Under the pieces are notes generated by a model that made no database searches, had not been told where the DNA came from, and was given only the letters and a program-made list of their open reading frames with translations. A stretch of DNA of 13,239 nt from Armatimonadota bacterium (lineage in GTDB: Bacteria > Armatimonadota > Fimbriimonadia > Fimbriimonadales > Fimbriimonadaceae), in contig JAEVZK010000109.1 in assembly GCA_023392285.1 (NCBI GenBank), positions 1 through 13,239 on the forward strand. The letters run 5' to 3'. Made by a program: the position numbers and the translations under genes. Below, piece after piece: positions 6,601-12,965 of the stretch (the stretch's first letter is position 1; every line of letters starts with the position of its first letter).

Positions 6601-8337
6601 GTAATCGTCGGTTTCCGCTATAACATCGACGTCTCCACGAACTACCGGCACCGTGCCTGTGCCGTCGAAAAACTTCCCACTGGCATCAGAAATGGAGGCG
6701 ACAATCTGATAATCGAAGTCAGTGGTGGGAACTTCGGTGTCCTCTTTAACGCGAGTTGGAAAACTGATGATCGCCTCTCCCTTCTCGTCAGTTGTCACAT
6801 CGATTTTCTCGCGGTACTCGCCCACCATTCCGCTGGGATAGTAGTCTTCCGCATAGTCGTCATACTCCTCCGTGTCGCCAAATTCATCCGAGTAGCTATA
6901 GTGAGGAGTGCGAGTGATGTAAGCCTCGACGCGCGCTCCGACAACGGGCCCGCCAAAGTAGTACGTGCACTTCACCTTTGCGCTCGCTTGGTCACCATAG
7001 ATGAAGTAGCTTCTTTCGCTGTTCACGTCGATCGAAAAGTCGGGCTTGCGGTACGCGGAAAGATTGAACCAGTAGGTGTAATCCTCGTTGCCGTATTTCA
7101 CCTGGAAGGAATATTCACCTGGAGCATCCTCACGATTCGATGTGTAGCTACCCACGAAAGTGCCGCGGTTATTTAGCGGCAACGTCATCTTTTCCAGAAC
7201 ATTTCCGTTGGTGTCTAACACTTCGACCGAAACGTTTCCAGCCGGAGGCACGGCATAGCTGCTGCCGTTCAAATTCCGTATGATGCCTTTGAATTGAACT
7301 TTGTCGCCCGGACGGTAAATCGGTCGGTCCGTATACATCACGATCCGGCTGTTCGAGCTCTTTCCGTCGTCGTAAAGATCCACATCGACGACTCCCACTG
7401 ATTTTCCGCTGCGCGCCACCACCAAGTCGTCCTTGTTGCTCGTTGGGACGGAGAGCACTCCGTCGGCATTGGTTTCGCCCGCATCGGCAAGTTTGCCGCC
7501 CTTCAACGTCTGAATCGAAGCGTGCGCGATGGGCTTCCCGCTCACGACGTCAGCCACGTAGCACAGCGACTTGTTACCGCTTGACTTCGTCACGAGCCCA
7601 ATCTGTGAAACGTTGATGTAGGTGCCCTGGGTCAGATTCCCAACGGTGCAGCGGACATAGTAAAAGCCTTCGGCAAGCGTTGGCATCGTGATGGGCTCCG
7701 TGAAGACGCCCTCGATGTCTTTGCTCAGCAGATCCTTCTTGAAAGACTCATGCTGCGTCGATGCAGCAGCCGGATCGTGTCCGCTCGTGCCTGGCCGAGA
7801 GAAGGAGTAAAGCAGATCTTTGAGGCCCTTGCTTGCCGCAATTTTCCTGAGGTCCAAGCGGTAGTAATCGACCTTGACCGAAGTTGCTGGCGCAAATCCG
7901 CGTAGCTGAAAACTAGGTTTCGAGTTCGGTGAGAACACCCGCTGGCTGGAATAAATCTGAAGATACGGCTGATTTGGCTCCAGATCGATGGTTAGGTTCG
8001 TTGTCTCTGATTCCTCGATCGTAATCTGCTGTTCCTTTCCCGTGTGAGCTTGACCATAGGCGCTGATGACATACGCACCTGCCGATAGCCCTTTCCAACT
8101 GAACTCACCATGTTCGTCAGCCTGTAAGGTCCGATATTTCTTTTCTTCCGGCCCTAACTCGTGACGCGCCTCAAGACTGATGCTGGCCTTCGGAAGCGCC
8201 TTGCCAGACTCCTGCATGCGCACCACCCCGCGCAGGTTGCCCCTTGCCACCTCTTGCGTGACCCCACCCGCGAGAAGAGCCACGCAAAGGCAGCAGCCGA
8301 GAAACAAAGAAACAATTCGAATAGAGGAAGATTTCAT
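3679..8337 (-). CDS. Bacterial alpha-2-macroglobulin with thioester motif
   Basis: A large secreted protease-trapping protein of 1552 residues. Attack by a protease on a bait region is expected to expose the thioester, which then cross-links the attacker. Visible in order: an N-terminal export signal (about 1-30, no good lipobox, so probably soluble); a carboxypeptidase-regulatory-like beta domain (about 34-122); the MG2 block YTDRPIYRPGDKVQFKG near 333-350; an acidic Tyr-rich insert near 480-507; the A2M_N_2 block GVVDESIYAI near 815-825; the A2M family block DTADWQPQVLTDDEGF near 871; the thioester motif CVEQ at Cys1083-Gln1086; an alpha-toroid TED with WGWWLYDSSDPYMTAYV near 1135 continuing to about 1325; and a C-terminal receptor-binding-like beta domain (about 1495-1545). 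I chose ATG 8337 over TTG 8340 because GGGAG (8346-8350) lies 8 nt before it. It overlaps the upstream gene as TGATG and the VanW gene as ATGA. The usual partner pbpC (PBP1C) is absent. Confidence 0.94.
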   Translation of the reverse strand: MKSSSIRIVSLFLGCCLCVALLAGGVTQEVARGNLRGVVRMQESGKALPKASISLEARHELGPEEKKYRTLQADEHGEFSWKGLSAGAYVISAYGQAHTGKEQQITIEESETTNLTIDLEPNQPYLQIYSSQRVFSPNSKPSFQLRGFAPATSVKVDYYRLDLRKIAASKGLKDLLYSFSRPGTSGHDPAAASTQHESFKKDLLSKDIEGVFTEPITMPTLAEGFYYVRCTVGNLTQGTYINVSQIGLVTKSSGNKSLCYVADVVSGKPIAHASIQTLKGGKLADAGETNADGVLSVPTSNKDDLVVARSGKSVGVVDVDLYDDGKSSNSRIVMYTDRPIYRPGDKVQFKGIIRNLNGSSYAVPPAGNVSVEVLDTNGNVLEKMTLPLNNRGTFVGSYTSNREDAPGEYSFQVKYGNEDYTYWFNLSAYRKPDFSIDVNSERSYFIYGDQASAKVKCTYYFGGPVVGARVEAYITRTPHYSYSDEFGDTEEYDDYAEDYYPSGMVGEYREKIDVTTDEKGEAIISFPTRVKEDTEVPTTDFDYQIVASISDASGKFFDGTGTVPVVRGDVDVIAETDDYVAKPNQQSTIRVTVTDRSSGEPLTNYPVKVELGTETWQDDVATYKPLRSVSGTTDSRGVAAISFQTGEAGSLVLKSSAQDRQGRTVASESYLYVDGDNLVGPPSAHFTLTLNKRKYKVGETCKALIQTSKPGSSALMTVEANGVLSSRVVKLDKAATSIEFPVTKEFEPNVFVSVCSIQDRQLSQASSRLVVTIPEHKLNVKVSSDKESYRPGDSATLTIRTTNSEGRPVSSEVSVGVVDESIYAIRPDRTNLERDLYPMRGNSVSTSYSFEEIYLDGGDKGGGNIQVRSDFRDTADWQPQVLTDDEGFARVTVKLPDNLTSWRTTVWAISDRTQVGSATTNFRVNKPLMVRLSVPAFMVKGDRQEISASITNNSGQPQVVAVRLDAQGIDVQGASPSITVSPNQPETITWTATASTAGTAKLTVYAVAGDLNDAEERSFTIKPLGLEQKQQLAGVASEEKTLEFQVSPNAARDFGRLRVTVSPSILSSIYQSLDHFIDFPYGCVEQTMSRFLPTVVLSNTLDQVQLPDPGLKAKIPAIVEDGFSRLAAMRHPDNAWGWWLYDSSDPYMTAYVLDGLQRAKEAGYETTKINPAPTLEWVKTELKSVRASEPDRFAHFYLAYIAVRYGIPEAAAPALKELGDGKNFAEWAMLALIRKAQGDSAGEALAIQHVDTLLKQGDQPEKDYASHLYGAEPYAWALRAYVDAGDLDKAASLAERMMQMRTGNFWYSTRDSAIAVLALTDYVKKTRELGTTFDVLVKVNGRDTRHLHFSPTSVFNPDEKLEVPLSDLQEGHNTVQLLVTGGGKAYYSLDLRQVVQEDQIAASQNAGLMVSRSYYLLEPRRMEDGSQKLVTSRQPVDRVNAGDLIRVQVSLVSTKPSEFLMVEDPIPSNCRVTDREYVENAWDWTYWWSQLVIRDDKVAFFVRDLPVGLHKLEYTMRAEQTGRVTSLPVTVENMYAPTIRSNGASALFEVQR

Positions 8338-9740
8338 CAAGCTTGCTCCCGCTGGTCAGGCTTGGTCAGCATGGAGAGGGCGGTTCCGATCAAGACAAGA
8401 ACAACTGCAACGATCACGAGCGCTCTTGTTTTCTCATCCCGACCAATGTCCATCAATGGAACGAGCCAGCCATAGGAAAGTGTCGTCAGCGCACCCAAGC
8501 CGACGCCGAGTCCGACGGCTTCTAGAGTGACTGCCCCACGGATGCCTTCCACCAATGTGGCAAAGCCGAATCCCACGATCATGCCGACGGCGCCCTTGCT
8601 GCCAAGCAGCAGGCTTCCAATCAAGGGCAGACCGATCAACAAAACCAACCAGAGGGCCCCCGATATGACTAGTCGGCTCCTTCTCGCGCGAGCCCACTCC
8701 AAGGGCAAAAGCGGCAGTAATGCGCCCAACGTCAAGCCCACCATAGAATAGTGCTGCCCAATGTCAAGGGCACGGGCACCTTCCGGTTGTAGCTCTCGAT
8801 AGTAGCGGTAGAGCAAGATCGAGAGCGCCACGGACTGGCTCATCAGGCCTCTCGCGCTCCCTAGCAGAATGGCTGTCACGACTCCCGCCAACAGCACGGC
8901 GGACATTCCATATCCGAGCTTGATTCCAAAGGCGACGGTCACCGCCGCAATCCAGATGATGGTCGATAGCACGAATCGAAAACCGGATGGCTCCTCCTCT
9001 CCCTCAAAGATGAGGTGGACAATGCCCGCGACCACTGCCCCACAAGCCCACAAGCTCGCCAACTCCAACGTTCCAAGGAACTTCCAGCAAGCAAGCGATC
9101 CTACAGCCGCCACAGCAAGAACCGTTACGAGACCCCGAAGCATCATCCCGCGTCCCCGAAGGCCCACTACTAGAACGGCCGCAACCAAGCCTGACAAACC
9201 CAAGCTGAGCCCAGTCATCGCGGCTGCGTCGGAACCCGCCGCTCGGCGTCCGAGGAAATCCGCCGCGACGAGCACCGTGCAGCAGACTGCATTAATGTAG
9301 GCACCGTGGAATTTAGGTCGCCCCAAACTTGTACAGAACGCGCCGACCGATGAGCCGACCACGAACGCGAGTAGGGCTGGTCCGGTTGAGCCTCCTAGCA
9401 GGTGCAGCATCGAGTCGCCGATCACTGCCATTCCTAGGGGGAATGCCGTCACTGTCTGACGAAATCCCGCAGAGAAGCAGGCGACCAAGATTCCAAGAGC
9501 CGCCGCTACCGAGAGGATCGTCCCATCGATGAAAACGGATGGCCAGATCTTCGTGGCCACAAAGAACAGAAGCAGGGCAACCGCCGCGACTCCAGCTCCC
9601 GAGCCGATCTCGCCGATCCGGGCCCTCGTCGTTTCAGAATCACTCAGATTCTCCTTTTGCAGCGGAAGCAATCCCGCCACATAGGTGAGAACAAGACTAA
9701 GGACAAGAAAGATGAGAGGTAACGGCATTGTTTCACGCAT
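8337..9740 (-). CDS. Polytopic membrane protein, unknown function
   Basis: A 467-residue, strongly hydrophobic protein with about a dozen predicted transmembrane helices and short charged connectors (for example FEGEEEPSGFR, ARARRSR and DIGRDEKTRA). The C-terminus is a short hydrophilic tail. I do not recognise the family. Runs rich in small residues (GLSLGLSGLVAAVLVVGLRGRG; AVGLGVGLGAL) suggest tightly packed helices as in transporters or ion pumps, and one segment (HYSMVGLTLGALLPLL) faintly recalls a helix of membrane pyrophosphatases, but their catalytic DNxGDN-type acidic motifs are absent. The start at ATG 9740 or the in-frame ATG at 9728 is undecided, since neither has a good SD. It is the first gene of the operon with alpha-2-macroglobulin and VanW genes (TGATG overlap downstream), which suggests a role at the envelope, such as energising, exporting or sensing. 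That role is inference only. Confidence 0.8.
   Translation of the reverse strand: MRETMPLPLIFLVLSLVLTYVAGLLPLQKENLSDSETTRARIGEIGSGAGVAAVALLLFFVATKIWPSVFIDGTILSVAAALGILVACFSAGFRQTVTAFPLGMAVIGDSMLHLLGGSTGPALLAFVVGSSVGAFCTSLGRPKFHGAYINAVCCTVLVAADFLGRRAAGSDAAAMTGLSLGLSGLVAAVLVVGLRGRGMMLRGLVTVLAVAAVGSLACWKFLGTLELASLWACGAVVAGIVHLIFEGEEEPSGFRFVLSTIIWIAAVTVAFGIKLGYGMSAVLLAGVVTAILLGSARGLMSQSVALSILLYRYYRELQPEGARALDIGQHYSMVGLTLGALLPLLPLEWARARRSRLVISGALWLVLLIGLPLIGSLLLGSKGAVGMIVGFGFATLVEGIRGAVTLEAVGLGVGLGALTTLSYGWLVPLMDIGRDEKTRALVIVAVVLVLIGTALSMLTKPDQREQA
8346..8350 (-). promoter_or_regulatory. Ribosome-binding site deciding the alpha-2-macroglobulin start
   Basis: Read on the minus strand, GGGAG lies within the last codons of the upstream membrane gene, 8 nt before the ATG at 8337 and 5 nt before a TTG at 8340. 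The more usual spacing and codon favour the ATG, giving a TGATG stop-start overlap. Confidence 0.55.
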
Positions 9741-9773
9741 CCATGCAGAATCGTCTCTTGCAGGTTATCATCA

Positions 9774-9801
9774 ATAATCCCTCGTTTGGGTCTTTCGTAA
9801 A
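9774..9801 (-). promoter_or_regulatory. Candidate promoter of the membrane protein/A2M/VanW operon
   Basis: On the minus strand, TTTACG (9801-9796) and GATTAT (9779-9774) match four of six positions each of -35 and -10 consensus with a 16-nt spacer, giving a start near 9767 and a leader of about 27 nt before the ATG at 9740. An AT-rich imperfect palindrome (TTAT-CATCA-ATAA, 9765-9777) overlaps the -10 and start region and could be an operator. Confidence 0.3.
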
Positions 9802-9904
9802 GAAGATCTGCCTTCTGCTTTGCTCGCCGGGTTTGGAAGACGCAGATGAGGCCAACATGAGGGGCCGAGCCATTCTCGGTGGGAGCCCATCGGCGGAGAT
9901 GGGC
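9791..9904. other. Inverted-repeat-rich intergenic region, candidate structured RNA or operator cluster
   Basis: Four consecutive hairpins fill most of the 204-bp divergent spacer. H1: TCTTT/AAAGA with a 3-nt loop (9791-9803). H2: ATCTGC-CTTC (9806-9815) with GAAG-AC-GCAGAT (9836-9847), ten pairs with a 2-nt bulge and a 20-nt loop. H3: CCGAG/CTCGG with a 5-nt loop (9865-9879). H4: GCCCATC/GATGGGC with a 6-nt loop (9885-9904). A further palindrome GATGG-G-CCATC occupies 9898-9908 and competes with H4. Short complementary segments outside (GGGT 9788-9791 with ACCC 9912-9915; CCTCG 9780-9784 with CGAGG 9929-9933) could close the set into a multibranch fold. It matches no riboswitch class I know. 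A strand cannot be assigned; if it is RNA, it most likely forms the leader of the plus-strand gene at 9945. Confidence 0.4.
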
Positions 9905-9944
9905 CATCTGAACCCTAATCGTTGATCCCGAGGTCTTTAATTAG

Positions 9945-10778
9945 ATGAGGCTGCAGGACAGAGTGGGCGAAATTCCGATCTGGGTGACCGCGACCCCAGA
10001 AAGCGTCAGCCGAGCCACCGAACTTGCGCGCGAAAAACTAAGCGAAAACTACAGCGTCGAAGCAGCTATTGTCGCGGTTGATGAAGAGCTCAACGATTTG
10101 ACCTTGGCGAGAGCCATCGTCGTCCACGTCTCCAAAGAAGACGACTCCGGGCAAGTCGAAAAGCCCCTGTCATGGATTTCAATTTTCTTGGCAATTCTCA
10201 GCGCGATCGGCTTCCTCTTGGCAGTCGTTTGGCTGTTCTCCTTCGTTCGACCGAGCTCGACCTTCTTCGCGGTTCTGCTCATCGTAATTGGTCAAGGGAT
10301 GCTTTTCAACATGTTCAAAGGATCGATTCGATACGCAACTTACTCGTACTTGGATTATGCCAACGAGAACAGCTATCCAACTCGTATGCACCCGGTGAAG
10401 CGCTCGGATTCCGTGGCTAACACGATCCGCCTGCGCCGTCTCCGCATCCTGTTGAAAGATGTCGCCAATCAAATCGTTCAAGGAGGTGCTCCCGCGCAAA
10501 TTGAATCGGACCTGCAGACGATCAATTTAACAGCACCGGCTGCTCGACGGCTTGTCTCACTTGCGAAAGTCAAAGCCTTCACTCAAGACATGCTTCCTCC
10601 CTACGAGAATCGATGGCTTGCATATGGCCTCGCCCTCGCGTTCATCGCCACCTGCATCATCGTCGTCGGCAGGAATAATCCACCCGAAGGCTACACCAAC
10701 TACGCGCTGGCCGTCTCGGGCTGGCTTGCCGGCGATATCGCGCGGCCTAAGCGACGCCCTCGATCACGACTTTCGTAA
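9945..10778 (+). CDS. Membrane protein of unknown function with N-terminal soluble domain
   Basis: A 277-residue protein I cannot assign to a family. Residues 1-75 are soluble, alternating charged helices with beta-like stretches. Two hydrophobic helices follow (about 78-101 and 106-124) separated by a short RPSS turn. Next comes a soluble Arg/Lys-rich helical segment of about 100 residues (RLRRLRILLK; KVKAFTQDMLPPYENR), then a third hydrophobic helix (about 226-243), a possible weak fourth, and a very basic end (ARPKRRPRSR). The 2+2 hairpin layout with a central cytoplasmic domain is plausible. The ATG at 9945 has only a weak AGG at 9931-9933. The 3' end overlaps the convergent glyS by 32 bp, leaving no room for a terminator. 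It is divergent from the alpha-2-macroglobulin operon across the hairpin-rich spacer, so shared regulation is possible. Confidence 0.72.
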   Translation: MRLQDRVGEIPIWVTATPESVSRATELAREKLSENYSVEAAIVAVDEELNDLTLARAIVVHVSKEDDSGQVEKPLSWISIFLAILSAIGFLLAVVWLFSFVRPSSTFFAVLLIVIGQGMLFNMFKGSIRYATYSYLDYANENSYPTRMHPVKRSDSVANTIRLRRLRILLKDVANQIVQGGAPAQIESDLQTINLTAPAARRLVSLAKVKAFTQDMLPPYENRWLAYGLALAFIATCIIVVGRNNPPEGYTNYALAVSGWLAGDIARPKRRPRSRLS

Positions 10779-12840
10779 AATCTCCGGCGGCGAGAAACGC
10801 GAGCGAGCAGGCATGCATCAAGCTCAGGCGGGCATATCGCACGTCCGGTTGATCGGCCATGACCATCGTTGATTCGAAGAAGTCATTGATTGGCTGCTGC
10901 AGCGTTCGCAGTAGGCGAACGACTTCGTCGACCTTCTCCCCAAGTTCTGCGGCTCTAAGCGGCGCAGCGATGTCCGTGAGCACCTGGAGCAACACGAGCC
11001 CCTCAGCGGACTCGAGCGCAGAGTGAGGAAGCTTCATTAGCGGGTCCTCCTCGGCGAACTCGATCGACTTCTTTCGCGCGCTGATGACAATGTTCATGGG
11101 CCGAGTCGCCGTTTGGACGAACTCAACGTCGTTAGCTAGAATTGCAAGGCACTCGGTACGGAATCGGACAGCTCTTGGGTTTAGAACCTGCGGCCTGAGC
11201 TCCGCGAGCATTGCGGCGTCTAATAGATCGTGGCGCACCTCCGGCAACATGTGCGGATACCGTCCTGCAAAGACGTCGGCAAGAGCGGGAAACGCGATAG
11301 TGGTATCGAGCAGGAAGCCCTGCTTCTCATACTCGAGCAAAGCTACCGAAAGAAGTTCGAAGAAGCTTGGAAGAGGTCGGCTCCATTGCCAAGCAATCTC
11401 GATGAGATTTGTCGCAGCCCGGCGCAGACCATAAGGATCGCTTGAACCGCTGGGAACGAGTCCAGACCCGAGGAATCCAGCTAGTTTGTCGAGCGCATCC
11501 GCGATGATGAGCCGGGCCGTGGTCAAATCGGCTGAATCTGACAACGAGCCGATGCTCTCCAGGTTGTACTGTCCGGCAATGGCCGCACATACGGGCTCTG
11601 GCAGCCCCTCACGGCGAGCGTACTCGCCGCCAATGACACCCTGCAGCGAGGCGAGTTCACTCACCAATCCTGATGAAAGATCGGCCTTGCACAGTAATCC
11701 AGCCTGAGCGGCAAACGAGATTTCGTCTTCGCTCCCACCGGTGGACCGGGCGATCTCGGCTGTGAGATTGGATAGGCGATCTGCCCGCTGCCGGACGGAC
11801 CCGAGCTTCTGCTGAAAGACGATGCCGGAGGTCCGATCCAAAAAGTCGTCAAGCGTAAACTTCGCGTCCTCGTCAAAGAAGAATTTCGCGTCGTTAAAGC
11901 GGGCGTTCAGCACCCATTCGCTGCCTCGGCGGACGGTTTCATCTTCCCCTGAGTTGCGAATGAAGACGAAACGGTTGCTCAGATTGCCGTCCTTGCCAAC
12001 TACCGGAAACATTCTCTCGTGCTTCGCCATCGCGGTCACGAGGACGGGGCGAGGAAGCACGAGATATTCTTCGCGAAAAGAACCTTCCAGCGCGGCTGGC
12101 GCTTCCGTGAGAAACGTATTTTCCTCTACCAAATCGTCAGTTAGGATCGGAGTGCCCTCAGTCACTCGCTCCGCTCCTTCTCGAATCGTTCGCGATCGAA
12201 CCTCCGGATCAGCTTCAACCGATCGATGCCTCAACTCCTTAATCAATTGAGCGAAGGAAGTCGCTTCAAATAGCTCAGGACAGTAGAATCGGTGTCCGCG
12301 ACTTTGGGTGCCTGCCCTAACTCCTTCGATCTCGAAATCAAGGCCATTCCCATCGAAAAGCGCAACGATCCAGCGGATCGGACGCGCGAACCGCATGCGC
12401 CCTTCCCCCCAACGCATCGACTTCTCAAACGACATGGATCGAACCGCTTGAGGAACGATTTCTTCGAGCAGTTCACCCGTCATCCGGCCAGTGATGTTCT
12501 TGTTCGCCCAGACATACTGGTCGTCCCGTTGAAGGTCCGCTACATCGATGCCTTGTGAGCGGCAAAAGCCGAGGAGGGCGGGAGTGGGATCGCCGTCGGG
12601 AGTATATCCCGCTTTGAGGGCAGGTCCTCGCTGCTGTTTTGTCGAATCGGCCTGCCGATCGCTTAGGTCTGGAAAATGGATGATCAGCCGTCTAGGAGTG
12701 CCAAGTGCAGTTCCGGGCGAGCGGAGCACGCCAGCCGCTTCCAACTTCGTGGTCAGCAGGTCCAACAAGTCGGTATAGGCCTTGCGAACGAAACTCGCGG
12801 GCAATTCCTCTGTCCCAAGTTCGAACAAAAACTCCGGCAT
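10747..12840 (-). CDS. glyS: Glycine--tRNA ligase beta subunit
   Basis: This is the tRNA-binding beta chain of the bacterial alpha2-beta2 glycyl-tRNA synthetase, which charges tRNA-Gly for translation. The 697-residue length is normal for the family. Landmarks: the diagnostic N-terminus FLFELGTEELPA (residues 4-15); TPRRL near 48-52; MRWGEGRMRFARPIRWIVALFDG from 142; KHERMFPV at 273-280; NARFNDAKFFFDED at 312-325; the KADLSSGLVSELASLQGVIGG stretch from 385; and ADALDKLAGF plus GLVPSGSSDPYGLRRAA near 447-476. A C-terminal helical anticodon-binding region runs from about 500 to the end. The catalytic alpha subunit glyQ is not in this window, so the pair is split or glyQ lies elsewhere; the neighbour upstream is the divergent bL25 gene. 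The ATG at 12840 opens exactly on the family N-terminus but has no SD. Confidence 0.97.
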   Translation of the reverse strand: MPEFLFELGTEELPASFVRKAYTDLLDLLTTKLEAAGVLRSPGTALGTPRRLIIHFPDLSDRQADSTKQQRGPALKAGYTPDGDPTPALLGFCRSQGIDVADLQRDDQYVWANKNITGRMTGELLEEIVPQAVRSMSFEKSMRWGEGRMRFARPIRWIVALFDGNGLDFEIEGVRAGTQSRGHRFYCPELFEATSFAQLIKELRHRSVEADPEVRSRTIREGAERVTEGTPILTDDLVEENTFLTEAPAALEGSFREEYLVLPRPVLVTAMAKHERMFPVVGKDGNLSNRFVFIRNSGEDETVRRGSEWVLNARFNDAKFFFDEDAKFTLDDFLDRTSGIVFQQKLGSVRQRADRLSNLTAEIARSTGGSEDEISFAAQAGLLCKADLSSGLVSELASLQGVIGGEYARREGLPEPVCAAIAGQYNLESIGSLSDSADLTTARLIIADALDKLAGFLGSGLVPSGSSDPYGLRRAATNLIEIAWQWSRPLPSFFELLSVALLEYEKQGFLLDTTIAFPALADVFAGRYPHMLPEVRHDLLDAAMLAELRPQVLNPRAVRFRTECLAILANDVEFVQTATRPMNIVISARKKSIEFAEEDPLMKLPHSALESAEGLVLLQVLTDIAAPLRAAELGEKVDEVVRLLRTLQQPINDFFESTMVMADQPDVRYARLSLMHACSLAFLAAGDFTKVVIEGVA

Positions 12841-12876
12841 AAGAGGATGTAGGATACCGTGCGACCTTGGCCTGAA

Positions 12877-12884
12877 CTTATACT
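12877..12884. promoter_or_regulatory. Candidate bidirectional -10 region for glyS and the bL25 gene
   Basis: In the 125-bp spacer, the octamer CTTATACT reads as TATACT on the plus strand (12879-12884, 5 of 6 matches to TATAAT) and as TATAAG on the minus strand (12882-12877, 5 of 6). For glyS a TCTTGG or TTGGAG -35-like hexamer lies 17 or 15 nt upstream on the minus strand. On the plus strand no good -35 is visible. Start sites would fall about 35 nt before the glyS ATG and about 75 nt before the bL25 ATG. Confidence 0.4.
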
Positions 12885-12965
12885 ACTAAAGCGGGAACTC
12901 CAAGACCGCATTTTGGGGTTTCGCGGTAATCTAAGGGAAACGCTTACTGCTGAAAAGGAAATATT

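Noticed and set aside
8337..9740. Membrane-bound pyrophosphatase
   Set aside because: One helix looks similar, but the acidic DNxGDN-type catalytic motifs and the usual length of about 650-800 residues are missing.
9728..9925. 65-codon plus-strand frame in the divergent spacer, and an opposite frame 9644-9907
   Set aside because: No SD, odd composition, and both overlap the start of the membrane gene; the inverted repeats explain the spacer better than coding does.
12906..12927. ACCGC/GCGGT repeat in the bL25 leader as an autoregulatory structure
   Set aside because: Only five pairs around a 13-nt loop; too weak to claim without comparative data.
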